Assembly: GCF_019279795.1 (NCBI RefSeq)
Contig: NC_056730.1
Location: 606,733,383 to 606,797,382 of the forward strand
DNA length: 64,000 bases
Origin: Protopterus annectens
Lineage: Eukaryota; Chordata; Ceratodontiformes; Protopteridae
Reading direction: 5' to 3'
Position numbers and translations under genes: made by a program. Every line of letters starts with the position of its first letter. Within the stretch, counting starts at the first letter, position 1. The notes beneath the pieces are model-generated. The model searched no databases and was not told the DNA's origin. It worked only from the letters and a program-made list of their open reading frames with translations. Positions 12,220-23,625 of the stretch are shown here, piece after piece.

Positions 12220-12320
12220 AGACCCTTAGTTAAGTTAAATCAGTTTTTAATTCTTTTTAGTGGTAAATTAGTTTTTTCCCTTCCCCTTACTGTGTGTGTT
12301 AGGGTGTGTTCTTGAGTGTG

Positions 12321-14630
12321 ATGGTCGAGGGCCCTAAGGCCATTTTTTCAAAATGTGCTGTGTGGGGTCATAAGCTGTCCCCAGCGGATGGCCACACTCA
12401 GTGCGTTCTCTGCCTGGGGGTAGCCCACTTAACATCGGGCTGCCAGATTTGCACGGCCTTTAACCCCCGAGCTCTGAGGGACAGGAGGAACAAGCTAATC
12501 CTGGCGGGACTCTTGCCCGTGGATTCTTCTTCCTCCTCCCCCCTCAGTGGTGCCAGTCGTGGCTGCGACTGTCAAGCATTCAGCTCCCTCTCCCCTGGCT
12601 GGGACTCAACCTCCCGCTGTTTCCCAGGGAGAGGGGGACTCTTCTAAGAAAGAGAAGAGGCATAGAGAGAGGGAAAAAGAGAGAGATAGGCACAAGAGCC
12701 ATAAGCGGCGGGCTGAATCAGCCCTTGTGTCGGGCCGAATCAGCCCTGCCGGCTAAACTGATTTGCTCCCTCATGAGGGTTTCCACGTCTTCCCCCTCTC
12801 AGCTCCATTCTCCATGCTTCTCTCCGGAACCGGAGGAGGAGTCCTGGTCACCTTCGAGGTCGTCTAGGCGGCCTTCCCGGCCTGCCTCGATGACGACTTC
12901 TAGGTCTACCAGAAGTTTTTCTGACCTAGATATGGACCGGATGATGCGTAGATTCCTGCAGGCCCAGATGCAGATGGGAGTGTGCCTTTCTTTGCACCCA
13001 TCGCTCCTTCTCCAATCCACTATCAGGTTTTGGAGCCGTCTGATCCGAGTTGTCTCAGAGCCAGGGAGTTGGCACCGATAATAGTTGCTACTTTGCCGGC
13101 CTTACCCTCGAGTTTATCTGGTCATCTTTCGGATCCGAGCTCTCGGGGCCGAGAGCCAAGCTTCGGATCTGCAGGGGTGAGTGTGTCTACGACTCCGTTG
13201 CTGTCTGAGCACACTTCCCTTTTAGGTCCGATCGCGTCAGCTCCGGCACCGGTCCTCATGTCGGAGCCGAGGGGACTACTCTCGGAGCCAGGGGAGAGTG
13301 GTTCACCTTTGGCTTTTGACGTGATGGAGAGGGTGCTGTCGAGGAGTTCGAAGTCCCCGGTCTGTGCTACAGATCCACCCTTCACTCTCTCGCATATGGG
13401 CCTGTCTTCCATCGTCCGGCCCCAGGGACAGCCTGCATCTGCACCCCAGTTAGTTCCCGTAGAGGAACATGACCCCGTTGGTGAGCCCTCCTCGGACAGC
13501 CCCACTGAGCAGGTCCCTCACAAACGAAAGTGTAAGAGGAGGCAGGACAGGGACTTAGGGGAAGGTTCCCCAAGGTCACCCCCAGAGGACGTCTCCTTTG
13601 GAGACATTATGGAGATGCTGCGCATTAGAGGGGGGTGGTCAGCCCAGAAACCTTCCTCGGATGAGTCTGTGTTTCTGGAGGCGTTTGACACAGGCCAGTC
13701 TACCTCTTGGGTGTCCCCCCCCCCCGGCCGACCCCTGGTAGACTTGATTACTACCAGGGCTTGGAAGGAGACGGACACTGTGGAGCCAATCCCTAGGAGA
13801 CCGGGTACAATCCTTAGTCCCCCTTCTGACAAGCCGGTGTGGAATAAAGGTTCCCCGGTAGATGCCATGGTGGTGGCGGCTGCCACCAAGAAGGAACTGG
13901 CACAAGAAAGTTCCTCGGTCCATCCTCCTGATAAGGAGTCTTGGACGATGGACCGCATTGGAAAGCAGATGTTTTCTTCAGCCACCTTTTCTATAACAGC
14001 GCTGAATTATCTGGCACACATCATTAGGCTTCAGCGGGATCTGATAAAAGAGTACGCTAGGTCTCCCCCAGAGTCCATGGCAGCTGAGGACAAACGAACC
14101 TTCTCGGCTCGCATGGCCACTCTAAAGTCGATATCTAACACGTCTATGCAGCTTCTCCCCCATGCCATGGAGGGGGTGGCTAGAGCCAGCGGAGCAAGGG
14201 TCACCTTGTGGTGCCACGCCTGGCTCCGTCTTTGCGACTTTGTGGAACCCTTCAAGGCGTCCTTCGCGAATGCTCCCTTTGACGGTTCTACACTATTCGG
14301 CAAAACCGTCCGCGACACACTACTCCAGAGCGAAAAAGACAGGAAGACGCTGTCTGCCATCGGAATCTGCTTCTCTGCTCCTCAAAGGACCTTCTCAAGG
14401 AACCAGAGAGGACAAAAGAAGATGTGGTTCCACAAATCTCAGCAGTCCCATCCCGCTCCTGTCCTTCAGAGGCAGGGTAGGACAAGGTGGACGCCAGCCC
14501 AGAGGCAGAGTGGGGGCCGAAGAATTTTGGGTAGAGAAAACCCTTCTCCGACCGACCCGCGCAGCAGCCCTGAGGGGTTGCCCGACTGCCTCTCTCTGGT
14601 GGCAGACGGGGGGTGTTTTTCAGAGCATCT
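12321..14630 (+). pseudogene. DIRS-B gag-like ORF1 (frameshifted)
   Basis: A true ATG at 12321 opens MVEGPKAIFSKCAVWGHKL, followed by the Cys/His cluster DGHTQCVLCLGVAHL and CQICTAF. A KEKRHREREKERDRHKSHKR basic stretch follows at about 12650-12705, then Ser/Pro-rich sequence to about 13500. The conserved helical domain is near 13940-14290 (MDRIGKQMFSSATFSITALN, then VTLWCHAWLRLCDFVEPFKA and FDGSTLF). Frame changes occur near 12540, 12750 and 12980. From 12982 the frame runs uninterrupted into the RT, whereas in DIRS-C gag and RT overlap in different frames. Confidence 0.75.
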
Positions 14631-14639
14631 AGCAAGTTG

Positions 14640-16430
14640 GGAGTCCATTACTACAGATCGCTGGGTGCTCCGAATAATATCCAGAGGTTACTCTATCCCC
14701 TTCATGAATCTTTCCCCGCAAGGGAGGCGCCTCCCCGATGTCCCACCCAATCAGAGGGAGGCTGCGGCTTCAGAAATAGACAGATTACTAGAAAAAAGGG
14801 CCATCCAGCCAAAAAAGACGGGGGACTTAAGGCCAATTCTCGACCTGTCAACTTTGAACCTGTTCATTGCCAAAGAGAAATTCCGGATGGTCACTCTACA
14901 ATCTATTCTCCACCTTCTGCAGGAGAAAGACTGGATGTGCTCCATAGACCTCAAGGATGCGTACTACCACATTCTCATGGACAGGCGATCCAGGAAGTTT
15001 CTCCGCTTTCGGCTGGGGGCCAGTCATTATCATTTCAGGGTCCTCCCGTTCGGCCTCACCACGGCCCCCAGGGTGTTCACCAAGGTCATGGCAGTTGTGG
15101 CGGCCCACCTGAGACTTCAGGGAATTCAGGTCTTTCCGTACCTAGACGACTGGCTCCTCACTGCCCCCACCAGGCATCTACTCTGTTCTGCCAGAGATTA
15201 TTCTTTACTCTTGGCCCATCACCTAGGCATTACCATAAATTTCAGAAAGTCGTCTCTTCATCCTGTTCAGGTTCTGGATTTCATAGGGGCCAGGATAGAC
15301 ACGCTTCAGTCCAAGGCCTTTCTGACAGCGGAAAGGTTATGAACCTTGTCACTTCATGTAATAGCGCTTCTACAGTCCCCAGCCCCACCCGCATAATTAG
15401 TCCTAAGAGCCCTAGGATCCATGGCAGCAGCCATCAGCCTTTCACCTCTTGCCCATCTGCACATGAGAGTCCTTCAGTGGACTCTTCAGGTCCAATTGTC
15501 CCTCCTCCTGCACCCATTGGATTCTCCGATTCCCCTAAGCAGGGTTTTCAGGAACTCCCTTCTTTGGTGGCTTCATTCCTGAGAGCTTCGGGAGGGGAGA
15601 CCATTCGTGATGCCTCAACCCCAAGCCACGTTGACCACAGACGCTTCTTGCCTTGGGTGGGGGGGGGCATTGCATGGGCAGAACCGTCCAAGGCACGTGG
15701 ACCCCGGTAGGGACAGTTCTGCATATCCGTGTTCTGGAGATGAGGACGGTGCTTTTAGCTTTGCAAGCCTTTCAGGACCTTCTTCCTCCAGGGACTATTG
15801 CAATTCAGACAGACAACATGGTGGTGGTCTGGTGCATCAAGCAAACAGGGAGGAACCAGGTCTTACCCTCTTTGTCGAGAGGCCATGAGAGTTTGGGAAT
15901 GGGCGATTTTCCACAAACCGTTTTCTGATAGCAATGCACATTTTGGGTCGGTCCAACATTCTAGTGGACAAGCTGAGTCGTTGTATCCTCACATCTTACG
16001 AGTGGTCTAAACCCCCTAGTAGCGAAACAGATCTTCCTCAGATGGGGTCAGCCTTGCTGCGATCTCTTCACGTCTCCTTCAAACGCAAAGTGCAGCAAAT
16101 TTTTTTCTCTAATTCCCCCAGCGGGGGAGAGTCCCAGAGATGCTCTGGTTCATGCTTGGCCATCCGGTCATCATTATGCTTATCCTCCTCTCCCGCTAAT
16201 GACGAAATTTCTGCAGAAAGCTCGTCGGTTGAGGAGCAAAATAATCCTCATAGCCCCATACTGGCCTCATCAGATCTGGTTCCCGTATCTGCAGTCTCAC
16301 GTCATAGCTCCTCCTTGGGTCTTAGATCCCATTCCGGATCTGATTTCTCATCCTTCGGGATTGTAAACTCCGAATCTGGACGACCTCAAGCTCACGGCTT
16401 GGTTGATCCAGTTCCACGAGTGGCTAGGAC
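14640..16430 (+). pseudogene. DIRS-B RT, RNase H and methyltransferase-like region
   Basis: RT reads TGDLRPILDLSTLNLFIAKE (about 14818), DWMCSIDLKDAYYHI (motif A), VLPFGLTTAPRVFTKVMAVV (motif B) and YLDD at 15139-15150 (motif C, intact). Compared with DIRS-C, about 17 residues are missing between EKRAIQ and PKKTG: the motif-1 segment holding GFYSRxFLV. A stop at 15340-15342 ends the frame. RNase H continues at 15620-15970 in shifted frames (TTDASCLGWGG, then TIAIQTDNMVVVWCIKQTG and MHILGRSNILVDKLSR). The methyltransferase-like region (GQPCCDLFTSPSNAK, YAYPPLPLM, IILIAPYWPHQIW) covers about 16035-16310. Confidence 0.78.
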
Positions 16431-17430
16431 TCCCGGTATCTCGTCTCCCGTAAAATCTATTCTGGTAGCGGCACATAAGCTCTCTACCAGGAAGATCTAC
16501 AAGAGTAAATGGAAGCATTTTTCCATCTGGGCCAAACATAGGGATTTGGACCCTTTTACGGCTCCCATTCCAACAGTTCTTGAATTTCTGTCCCACATTT
16601 TTCATCAAGGGGCCATTTCCTCTACTGTGAAGGTTCAGATGGCTGCCATTTCTCATTTCCACATCGGGGACAACCTTGGACCCCTAGCTTCCTCTAAGAT
16701 ATGCAAGACCTTCTTAAAAGGCACCTTTCTGTTAAGACCTCCATGGGACTTAACCTTAGTTCTTCAGGCTCTAACTGGCCCACCTTTTGAATCTGCAGCT
16801 TCTGTTGACTTAAAATTCGTATCTTGGAAAACTGCCTTCTTGATTGCAATTACTTCAGCTAGAAGGGTATCTGAACTTCAAGCCCTATGGACAAAACCCC
16901 CATACCTGGTCTTCCACAAGGACAGAGTATCTCTCAGGACTAATCCTTCATTCTTCCCTAAAGTGGCCTCCGAGGCCAGTATCAATCAAGCCATCAGTTT
17001 GCCTGTTTTCTTCCCCAACTTTCAAAACAAAGGCAAATACAGACTGCACTTGTTAGATGTGCATAGATAGTTGCGATTTTATTTGCACAGAACAGCTGCT
17101 TCTCGCAAATCGGAGCAACTTTTCGTGTCTTTCGCTAAGCCGTCCTTAGGCAAGCCAGTTACGAAAGTTACCTTAGCTAGATGGATATCACACTGCATCT
17201 TGCACGCGTATACAGCTTCCGGTTGGCCAGAACCGTTGGGGGTTCATGCTCACTCTACCCGTTCTATGGCTACCTCCGCAGCATTTTGGTCAAGAGTTCC
17301 CTTAGATGACATCTGTTCAGTGGCTACTTGGGCCTCTTCTCATACCTTCATTTCTCATTACAAGCTGGATCTGATATCCAGAGGGAGGGCAGTCTTTGGC
17401 TCTGCAATTCTCTGGAATATCCTTCCGTGA
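16430..17430 (+). pseudogene. DIRS-B tyrosine recombinase with one in-frame stop
   Basis: The N-terminal DNA-binding domain reads STRKIYKSKWKHFSIWAK, then VKVQMAAISHFHIGDN and FLKGTFLLRPP. The catalytic domain has AITSARRVSELQAL (first Arg, about 16855), VFHKDRVSLRTNPS, then HAHSTRSMATSAAFW (HxxR, about 17248) and SSHTFISHYKLDLIS with the candidate nucleophile Tyr near 17360. It ends at TGA 17428-17430. The only break in this stretch is TAG at 17068-17070, where DIRS-A and DIRS-C have Gln (DVHRQL), so a CAG to TAG change is likely. The frame opens upstream from 15934, overlapping the methyltransferase frame. Confidence 0.85.
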
Positions 17431-17464
17431 GGACCTCCCAGGGTTTTGGTAGCTGGGGACTCTG

Positions 17465-17575
17465 TCCCACAGGTTGCTGATCAAATGAAGTTAACTACTT
17501 CAGATAAAGAAGTTATGTACTCACCATAACGTTCCATCTGAGTAGGTAACATCATTTGTCAGCAACCAACCCCCC
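17465..17575 (+). repeat. DIRS-B internal complementary region
   Basis: Starts with CCCACAGGTTGCTGATCAAA, the reverse complement of the left tip, and switches at ...CTTCAGAT|AAAGAAGTTATG to the reverse complement of the right tip. It lies about 35 bases after the recombinase stop codon. Confidence 0.87.
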
Positions 17576-17691
17576 CTCCTTCCCCCTAACCTGTTTCGTG
17601 GTCATAGTCATAACGGAATGTTTTCCTTCTGTTACACATCAGGTTAGCGTTTCTCTTTCGAGTATGTTTGACTGTGGTTGCTTGATAAATT

Positions 17692-17875
17692 GGCAACCTC
17701 GATCTGAGGACTGGAGGGAGGCAACAGGGTATTATGGGTAAGGGGGAGGAGCTGAGACCTTAGATCTTTAGCTTGGAAAGCTGCCAGCTCTGATCCAGGT
17801 CGGATCCGATACCCACAGGTTGCTGACAAAGTTATCTACTCAGATGGAATGTTATGGTGAGTACATAACTTCTTT
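17692..17875 (-). repeat. DIRS-B right inverted terminal repeat
   Basis: Inverted copy of the left terminal repeat, ending GAGTACATAACTTCTTT. PLE-1 coding sequence resumes immediately after. Confidence 0.85.
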
Positions 17876-18990
17876 TTATTGTTCGATAACATTGAACTTA
17901 CATTAAACGACAAGTTTAGAATTCCTAGTGTCTATAACCCTCCGCTTAACCCTATACTTGTTCGAAGATATGTGTGAACTAGATATCGGGGAAATATCAA
18001 AAGATTGTAGAACTAGGAACACCTGGTATAACATCAGTAACAATGAAAGGTTAGGATTGGAAATGATCAGGTCATGCCAGGTGAGATCTATGAAGCCTGA
18101 CAAAGGAGGTGGACTTGTCATAATGGACAACTGGGAATACACCTGTAGAATGAAAAAATGTTAGACAGTACAACATATGAGCAAGTTTCCCTAAATGAGG
18201 TTAATACAGCTCAAAACAGGGTAAAAGGGTACCTAGAAGACTTGTTCCTAGAAAATAGAGTAGATATCAAACTCTACAATTACATGACCATTCCCAGCCC
18301 AAAAATACCACTTTTATTCGGGGTCCCAAAGATACACAAAAACCCACTTGACCCAACAGTGAGACCACTTGTAGACACACGCAACTCAATCACATATGCA
18401 TGCGCTAAACTGGTATTCCATATATTAAAAACTACGTTCAAAAAGAGCCATATATATAGATATAGATTATTTATATATATATAAAAGACTCTTGGTCCTT
18501 TGTGGAGAAAATAAACAATTTAAAGTTTAATGGAGACTATAGCGTCCTGACAGTAGATGTAAAAGATCTATACATGTCCATTCCCCAACATGAGGGGCTT
18601 GAGTGGGTCGTGTTCATTTTGAAACAAAAGGGAGCTAATGAGTCCAATATCTCATTGGTGGGGGAATTGTTGGACATTATACTTAACAACTATATTATGT
18701 TTCATAAAGAATACCATCTCCAAAAAGTAGAGGTAGCAATGGGATCATCCTCTGGTGGTAGTCTTACAAATCTTGTGATGGCCAAATGGAAATTAGACAC
18801 AATCGACCAGAAAAAGGAAATATGACAAAAGATTTATTTTTACACCAGATACCTGAATGACATATTTACGATTGTCAGAGGTGACTATAACGTGGCTAAC
18901 AAATTAGTGACATACTTTTAACAGCAGTACAGATTTCCTAAGATTCACACACCAATTTGACACTGACACTATGGCTTACCTAGATGTCTG
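17876..18990 (+). pseudogene. PLE-1 reverse transcriptase (broken)
   Basis: Continuation of the PLE ORF after DIRS-B. Seen in order: KPDKGGGLVIMD (about 18090), YNYMTIPSPKIPLLFGVPKI then HKNPLDPTVRPLVDTRNS (about 18280-18390), GDYSVLTVDVKDLYMSIPQ (motif A, about 18532), VEVAMGSSSGGSLTNLVMAK (motif B, about 18730), and YTRYLNDIFTIV (about 18840), which holds the catalytic motif. The usual YxDD is YLND here, so the first catalytic Asp of that pair is lost. An AT-rich insertion with stops lies near 18450-18485. Several frames are used, so no active RT is possible. Confidence 0.78.
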
Positions 18991-19976
18991 CATTAAAAAA
19001 AGACAGAGATAAAGGGGAATATGTAGCAACAATTCACAGGAAGGAAACATACACTAACTCCTTCCTGCATTTTTCAAGTAACCATCCATTCCATTTAAAA
19101 CGAGCGGTCATAATAGGACAATTGGTGAGAGCAGCCAGGATGGTGACAGAAGACACAGATTTTATGTTAGAATGTCAGAACTTAAAGAATATGTTTATCA
19201 TACGGGGCTACCCTGAAACATTAGTCGAACATATAATAGCCGAAGTAGTTACAAAAAGGGAGGAGGGTATTTTTTCACCTATCCTTAAAAACACAGGAAG
19301 TGTGACAACAACCAATATATCGCCAATAAGTAATGTAACTGACAACTTTTCTAAGAGTTTGATCACAACATTTACTCGTGACACAAGTAACGTCTTGAGT
19401 ATGGTAAGGAAAAACTGGCAATTTTTTATCGGTGATTCCACATTATGTCAAAAGCTAGGCACTAACCCGAAAGTTATATTTCGTAGAGGTCAAAACCTCA
19501 AAAGTGTATTAGAACATCCAATTCAGAGAGAGTCGAGAACTACAGGAATGCACAAATGTGGTATGTGTCTACAGTATAAAGTAGTTGAAGTGGGAAACAC
19601 ATTTTACGTTAGAGGCATCAAACACAGGATTAATAAGAGGTCTGACTGCAACTCTAAAATGGTTGTTTACTTGGCCCAATGCAAATTATGCTCCTCATAC
19701 TATATAGGAAAAACTGAGCGAAAAATCAAAGAACGGATCTACGAACACCAGTATGCCATCTCAAGAGGCAAACTGGAGAAAGCATTGGCCAAACACGTCC
19801 GACAACAAAACACACACTCCTTTAGTTACTTGGTAATAGATCAGATTCCCCCAAACATGAGAGGGCCCAGTTTGTTAAAGTTGGATGAACTGGAATTATA
19901 TTGGCAAATTTTAGTCAACGCCTGCGAAACATGGTCTATTTCATGTATTTTGAAATTGAAGAGCTTAGCAAGATAA
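18984..19976 (+). pseudogene. PLE-1 RT thumb, linker and GIY-YIG endonuclease
   Basis: This 330-codon open frame is the least damaged PLE piece. Residues 15-90 hold the PLE thumb/connection signature (TYTNSFLHFSSNHPFHLKRA, later IRGYPETLVEHI). Residues 180-230 form a linker with paired cysteines (CGMCLQY, CNSKM, CKLC), the type of Cys motif found before the nuclease in PLEs. The GIY-YIG core is MVVYLAQCKLCSSYYIGKTE then RKIKERIYEHQYAI, at about residues 228-262. In PLEs this nuclease nicks target DNA. The frame ends at TAA 19974-19976. It is labelled a pseudogene because the upstream RT is broken. Confidence 0.82.
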
Positions 19977-20479
19977 AGTTAAAAAATTAAAAAATATAAC
20001 CATCTTTAATGTACATATTTGTGTTAATATTATGTTTAACTGATTTTATTTGAAGTATACATACATATATGCACTAACTAAAAATGCATTTTGTAGCAGT
20101 TGCATTGTTGAATTTTAATTTAACATCATTTTAACCAAAAATTACATCAACAGCAGTTGTGCTAGGAGGTGGGGCTGAATGTTTAATATATTTTTCATCC
20201 AAATTTATTAGAAGTTGGCAAACACATGACTCATTGTTTAACTGCTTAATTAATGAGTTGGTTATGAATGATTTCATCTGAAGAAGTCTGAGCACTTGTC
20301 AGACGAAAAGTGCTTTATGTGTATGAAATAAACTTCTATATTTTCAAGGAGTGTCCTACTTGCTTCATTTGGTTGCATTCTGCCATCATTTTTTTTTATT
20401 ATTCGGTTTGTTTGTTTCCGAGTTTATCAGCAGTTTGTTCCCTTGAGCCACCCGAGAAAGAAGGTGCTGGGGACGCTCT

Positions 20480-20587
20480 CCCAACCATTAAGAATGAAGG
20501 CGAGATAGGACAACATAACATAAAGAAGTTATGTACTCACCACAATGTTCCAAGTTTGTTGTCCATAATCTTGCCTTCATTCTTGCA
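20480..20587 (+). repeat. DIRS-A internal complementary region
   Basis: Its first half is the reverse complement of the left tip (3338 onward, ending ...CAACATAACAT). Its second half begins AAAGAAGTTATGTACTCACC and is the reverse complement of the right tip ending near 20928. In DIRS1 elements this region templates completion of the ends and matches the circular junction. It is now about 10.8 kb from the recombinase ORF because PLE-1 lies between them. Confidence 0.85.
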
Positions 20588-20736
20588 TCCCACCCTCCTT
20601 CCCCCTTCCTGGAGGATCAAGAGGAATTTTTTGAAATTGGCTATGAGTTCTCTGATTCCCTTCATGGCTCATGAGTTATAGGCAGAGAGTTTGTTGCTTT
20701 TACTGTGGTGGGTTAGATAGTGTAGTGACTGGTTTC

Positions 20737-20928
20737 TTACAGACTAGATCTGGGTAACTGTCGCTAGGCATCTTGAGATAGGATGTAGCCTCAAGCCAGT
20801 GAAAGCTCTCAAGCTTTAGTATGTGGCCGAGTCGGAACCGATGCTCGGTTCCGAAACCAACCATCAAGAATGAAGGCAAGATTATAGACAACAAACATGG
20901 AACATTATGGTAAGTATATAATTTCTTT
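20737..20928 (-). repeat. DIRS-A right inverted terminal repeat
   Basis: Reverse-complement match to the left repeat, including the TCGGAACCGATGCTCGGTTC core. It ends in GGTAAGTATATAATTTCTTT, which pairs with the second half of the ICR. Bases after 20928 resume the L1/Tx1 reading. Confidence 0.82.
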
Positions 20929-21150
20929 TTATAAAATAGAAAATAAAATCTAAACCAACCAGATCTTATGTATTAAATACTGTAAAGGAGATAAAAGAAT
21001 TGGAGGTGGGATCTTTAATAAAAGGAAAGAGCAATCATTGCAAAAATAAATGGAATTTGTGAGCTCAATGTATACAGAGTAATGTTCAGGAGGAGGAATG
21101 AATTTTCGGGTAAGGCAGGTCTTGAGCAATTTAGGTAATGCTATAGTGAA
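20929..21150 (+). mobile_element. L1/Tx1-like LINE remnant, right part
   Basis: Joined to 3337, the reading continues across the DIRS-A insertion as a C-terminal L1-type segment (KPTRSYVLNTVKEIKELEV, about 20955-21010), resembling the region after the RT where a W/K-rich and PTI-like motif is usual. This supports both the DIRS-A boundary and the identity of the host LINE. 21151-21279 is AT-rich with nothing recognised. Confidence 0.55.
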
Positions 21151-21297
21151 TAATCATTTTTAGAAAAATAAACGTGTTTAAAGGAAGAAAATGAAAATGT
21201 TTGTAATTGTCTGTTTTCTTTTTTATTAATGTATATTTACCCCATGTTGTTACTCCATATATGTGAATTTAGTAAAGATATATTTAAAAATGTACAT

Positions 21298-21643
21298 GGG
21301 CAGCCACGGTGGTGCAGTGGTTAGGATTGCCGCCTCACAGCAAGAGGTTCTCCGGTTCGATCCTCGGCTGGGGTGCCTTCTGTGCGGAGTCTGCATGTCC
21401 TCCCTGTGGTCGCGTGGGTTTCCTCCGGGTGCTCCAGTTTCCTCCCACATCCCAAAGACATGCTATAGGTGGATTGGACACACTAAAATTGGCCCTAGGT
21501 GTGTGTGTGTCCCTTCTGTGGAAGATTGGGTGCCGGGCTGGCAACTCAACACTGTAAAACTCCACTGCCAATCATGAGCAGACAAGGTGATCCGCTGTGG
21601 TGACCCCTAACCGGGGAAAGTCGAAAGAAGAAGAAGAAAAAGA
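21298..21643 (+). mobile_element. tRNA-derived SINE (V-SINE/DANA-like), copy 1
   Basis: Starts GGCAGCCACGGTGGTGCAGT (A-box region), with GGTTCGATCC as the pol III B box near 21352. The conserved body GTGGGTTTCCTCCGGGTGCT lies near 21413, and the tail is GTGACCCC...(GAA)n. It resembles zebrafish DANA and the wider V-SINE group by recalled features. An exact 18-bp target duplication, ATATTTAAAAATGTACAT, lies at 21280-21297 and 21644-21661. Confidence 0.9.
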
Positions 21644-21661
21644 ATATTTAAAAATGTACAT

Positions 21662-21988
21662 AACACTAGGTAATTGCTGCATAGTCTCCTGCAGTCCCTG
21701 AGCCCCCCAAGAAGACAGTTTCCTCTTAACTCATTAACAGGTCAGATAATTTGCATTGTCTTGAAATACTCATGAACTTCACTAAAAGCTCATTTTGCAC
21801 CCTTTCTTCCTTCTGTCATGTTAATGAAGTATAGTCATTCAGTAACCAGCCATTTTCATTCCTCACTGTGTAGAAAGTCAGTTGCATTTAAATTATACAT
21901 TGAACACTGTGCAGCCATCTGTCATCCTTCAGAAGTATATAACAGCTCTGCATGGCATGACAGAAAAATGGCTGCAATGTTCAGACTT
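21662..21988. other. Unassigned sequence
   Basis: No coding, RNA or repeat signature recognised. It lies between the SINE and an old CR1 3' end. Confidence 0.5.
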
Positions 21989-23625
21989 CATAGGTTCAAA
22001 GGTGTTTACTAGGCTAATGACCACAAGGGCTTTTTTAAGCCTAGCCATGCATCCTAAATATCTGACAGGTTCTGGTACCCTTGACAAGTGTAAGCAGGGT
22101 CTTGGGAGATTAAACGTTTACAAACAGAGGCCTTGGAGATAAACTATTTACAAGCTGCCTGTGTCTATTAGAGACTTGGGTGCTAAACCAGGGATGAATG
22201 TCCTGTTCCCCATCAAGTTGTCCTAGTTGCACTTGACTTGGGTTAGGGAGGAATTCTGCTTCACATGGATGGGGAGCCTGTTCCAGAGACGGTGTAGTCT
22301 CTGGGATACAGTTTCTCCAGCAGGTCCTGTTTATATCATAGGCAAGGTCTAAGTCTTTAGAAGAGGTAATTCTGGTGCTGTTTGTTTTGCAGATATGCAG
22401 GAAGTCCATTAGAGTGGGCTCTGAAAATGCCTTGTATGTCAGGCATACATCTCCTTTCAACTGTGTGTAGGAGACAATACAGGGATAGGGCCTTGAGGTC
22501 GTAGGCATAGGACGAGTTACTTACGCCATGTATTCTTTTAATGAGGCACTTGTGTGGATGTTCCAATTATTGGGTATGTCTAGTTAGGTACATTCCAAAG
22601 AGAGCATTGTACTTAATAGATCTGATGAATGCCAGATACAGTGGAGTAATGATGTCTTTGGACCTAGATCCCATACCTTTGTTTATAAGTTGCACAGCAT
22701 AAAATGATTTCCTCACTACTACAGCCGTGTGATGGTTCATAGGTTCATCGGTTCATATTAGGCTATCTGCCCGAGGGCATTTACAAGCCTAGCCCATAGT
22801 TTTGTGGCTTACGCCACCCCTTTAGTATGGGGAACTATACCCATTATTCTGCTGTGCCTCTGTTGAGCAGTGACACTGAGGTAATCCCTGGGAGGTCAAA
22901 GGCTAAATTGATGTCTATGTCTGTCCCCAAGTCCTTGACTGCTGAGTCAACTGTTAGGGGTGTGTTGTTAATATGATAGTTACCAGGGGTGGATGACTTC
23001 CCAAAGGACACTGTTATGCATTTCTTGGCATTTAGTTTTAGTCCATGGCTCTGACATGAGTTGTTTGCTTGTCAGCCCTTCCTGGAGAATATTTGTGTTG
23101 GTGGGGGATTCAGTGGCAACTCATAATTAGTAACCTTCTTCACATTTAGTTAGCCAGAGGCCAATGACATTGGCTTTTCCTTCAAAGAAGTAAATGCCAA
23201 ACAGGAGTGGTCCCAGGACCGATTCCTGAGGGGACTGAGTGTGTGGCTGGCCTCTTTGTAGAGGTGGAGACTCTGATTCTAACTTTTTGAGTCCTGCCTG
23301 TGAGCCAGCTGGCTATCCACAGGGTGACATAAGGGTTTGTACCTAACCTGTTGAGTTTGTCAACAATGCCCTAGTGAGGTGTTGTCAAATGCTTTGACCA
23401 GGTCATTGTAGGTAGTGTGAACCATTTTGCCCTCATCCGTTGCTTTGGCGACCTTTTCAGTGAAGTCCACCATGTTGAGTAGACATCAACTGTCCTTAAT
23501 GAGATCAGATTGGGTTGGGCCAGTGTCTGGTGATTTCCTGTGTCATTATTGATCATTTCCATGATAATTATTTTCATGGCTTAGCATATGAGACTAAGAT
23601 GACCTGTAAGTCTCACTAACCAAGG
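21989..23625 (-). mobile_element. CR1-like LINE, diverged third subfamily, 3' half
   Basis: On the minus strand: the 3' UTR ending ...CTAGTAAACACCTTTGAACC, then an ORF2 C-terminus in pieces (KGDVCLTYKAFSEPTLMDFL near 22430, CWRNCIPETTPSLEQ near 22290), and an RT fragment EMINNDTGNHQTL with FADD-region remnants up to 23625. The same subfamily recurs at 44079-52366 and 61596-63370. Many stops indicate age. A second CR1 3' tail (22735-22894) is inserted in it. Confidence 0.75.
22735..22894 (-). mobile_element. Short CR1 3' tail insertion
   Basis: About 160 bp carrying only the 3' UTR of the subfamily seen at 32851 (CCTATGAACC repeats, then CTTACGCCACCCCTTTA on +). The surrounding older CR1 reading resumes at GTCAAAGGCTAAATT, matching GATTAAAGGCTAGATT near 62340, so the junctions are defined. 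Confidence 0.75.

Noticed and set aside
13122..13985. Antisense ORFs of 127 and 155 codons in DIRS-B
   Set aside because: Shadows of the GC-richer gag frame on the opposite strand; no homology recognised.
21263..21577. Overlapping ORFs of 60-100 codons in the SINEs at 21298 and 25593
   Set aside because: These are chance frames in a pol III-derived SINE, in both orientations.
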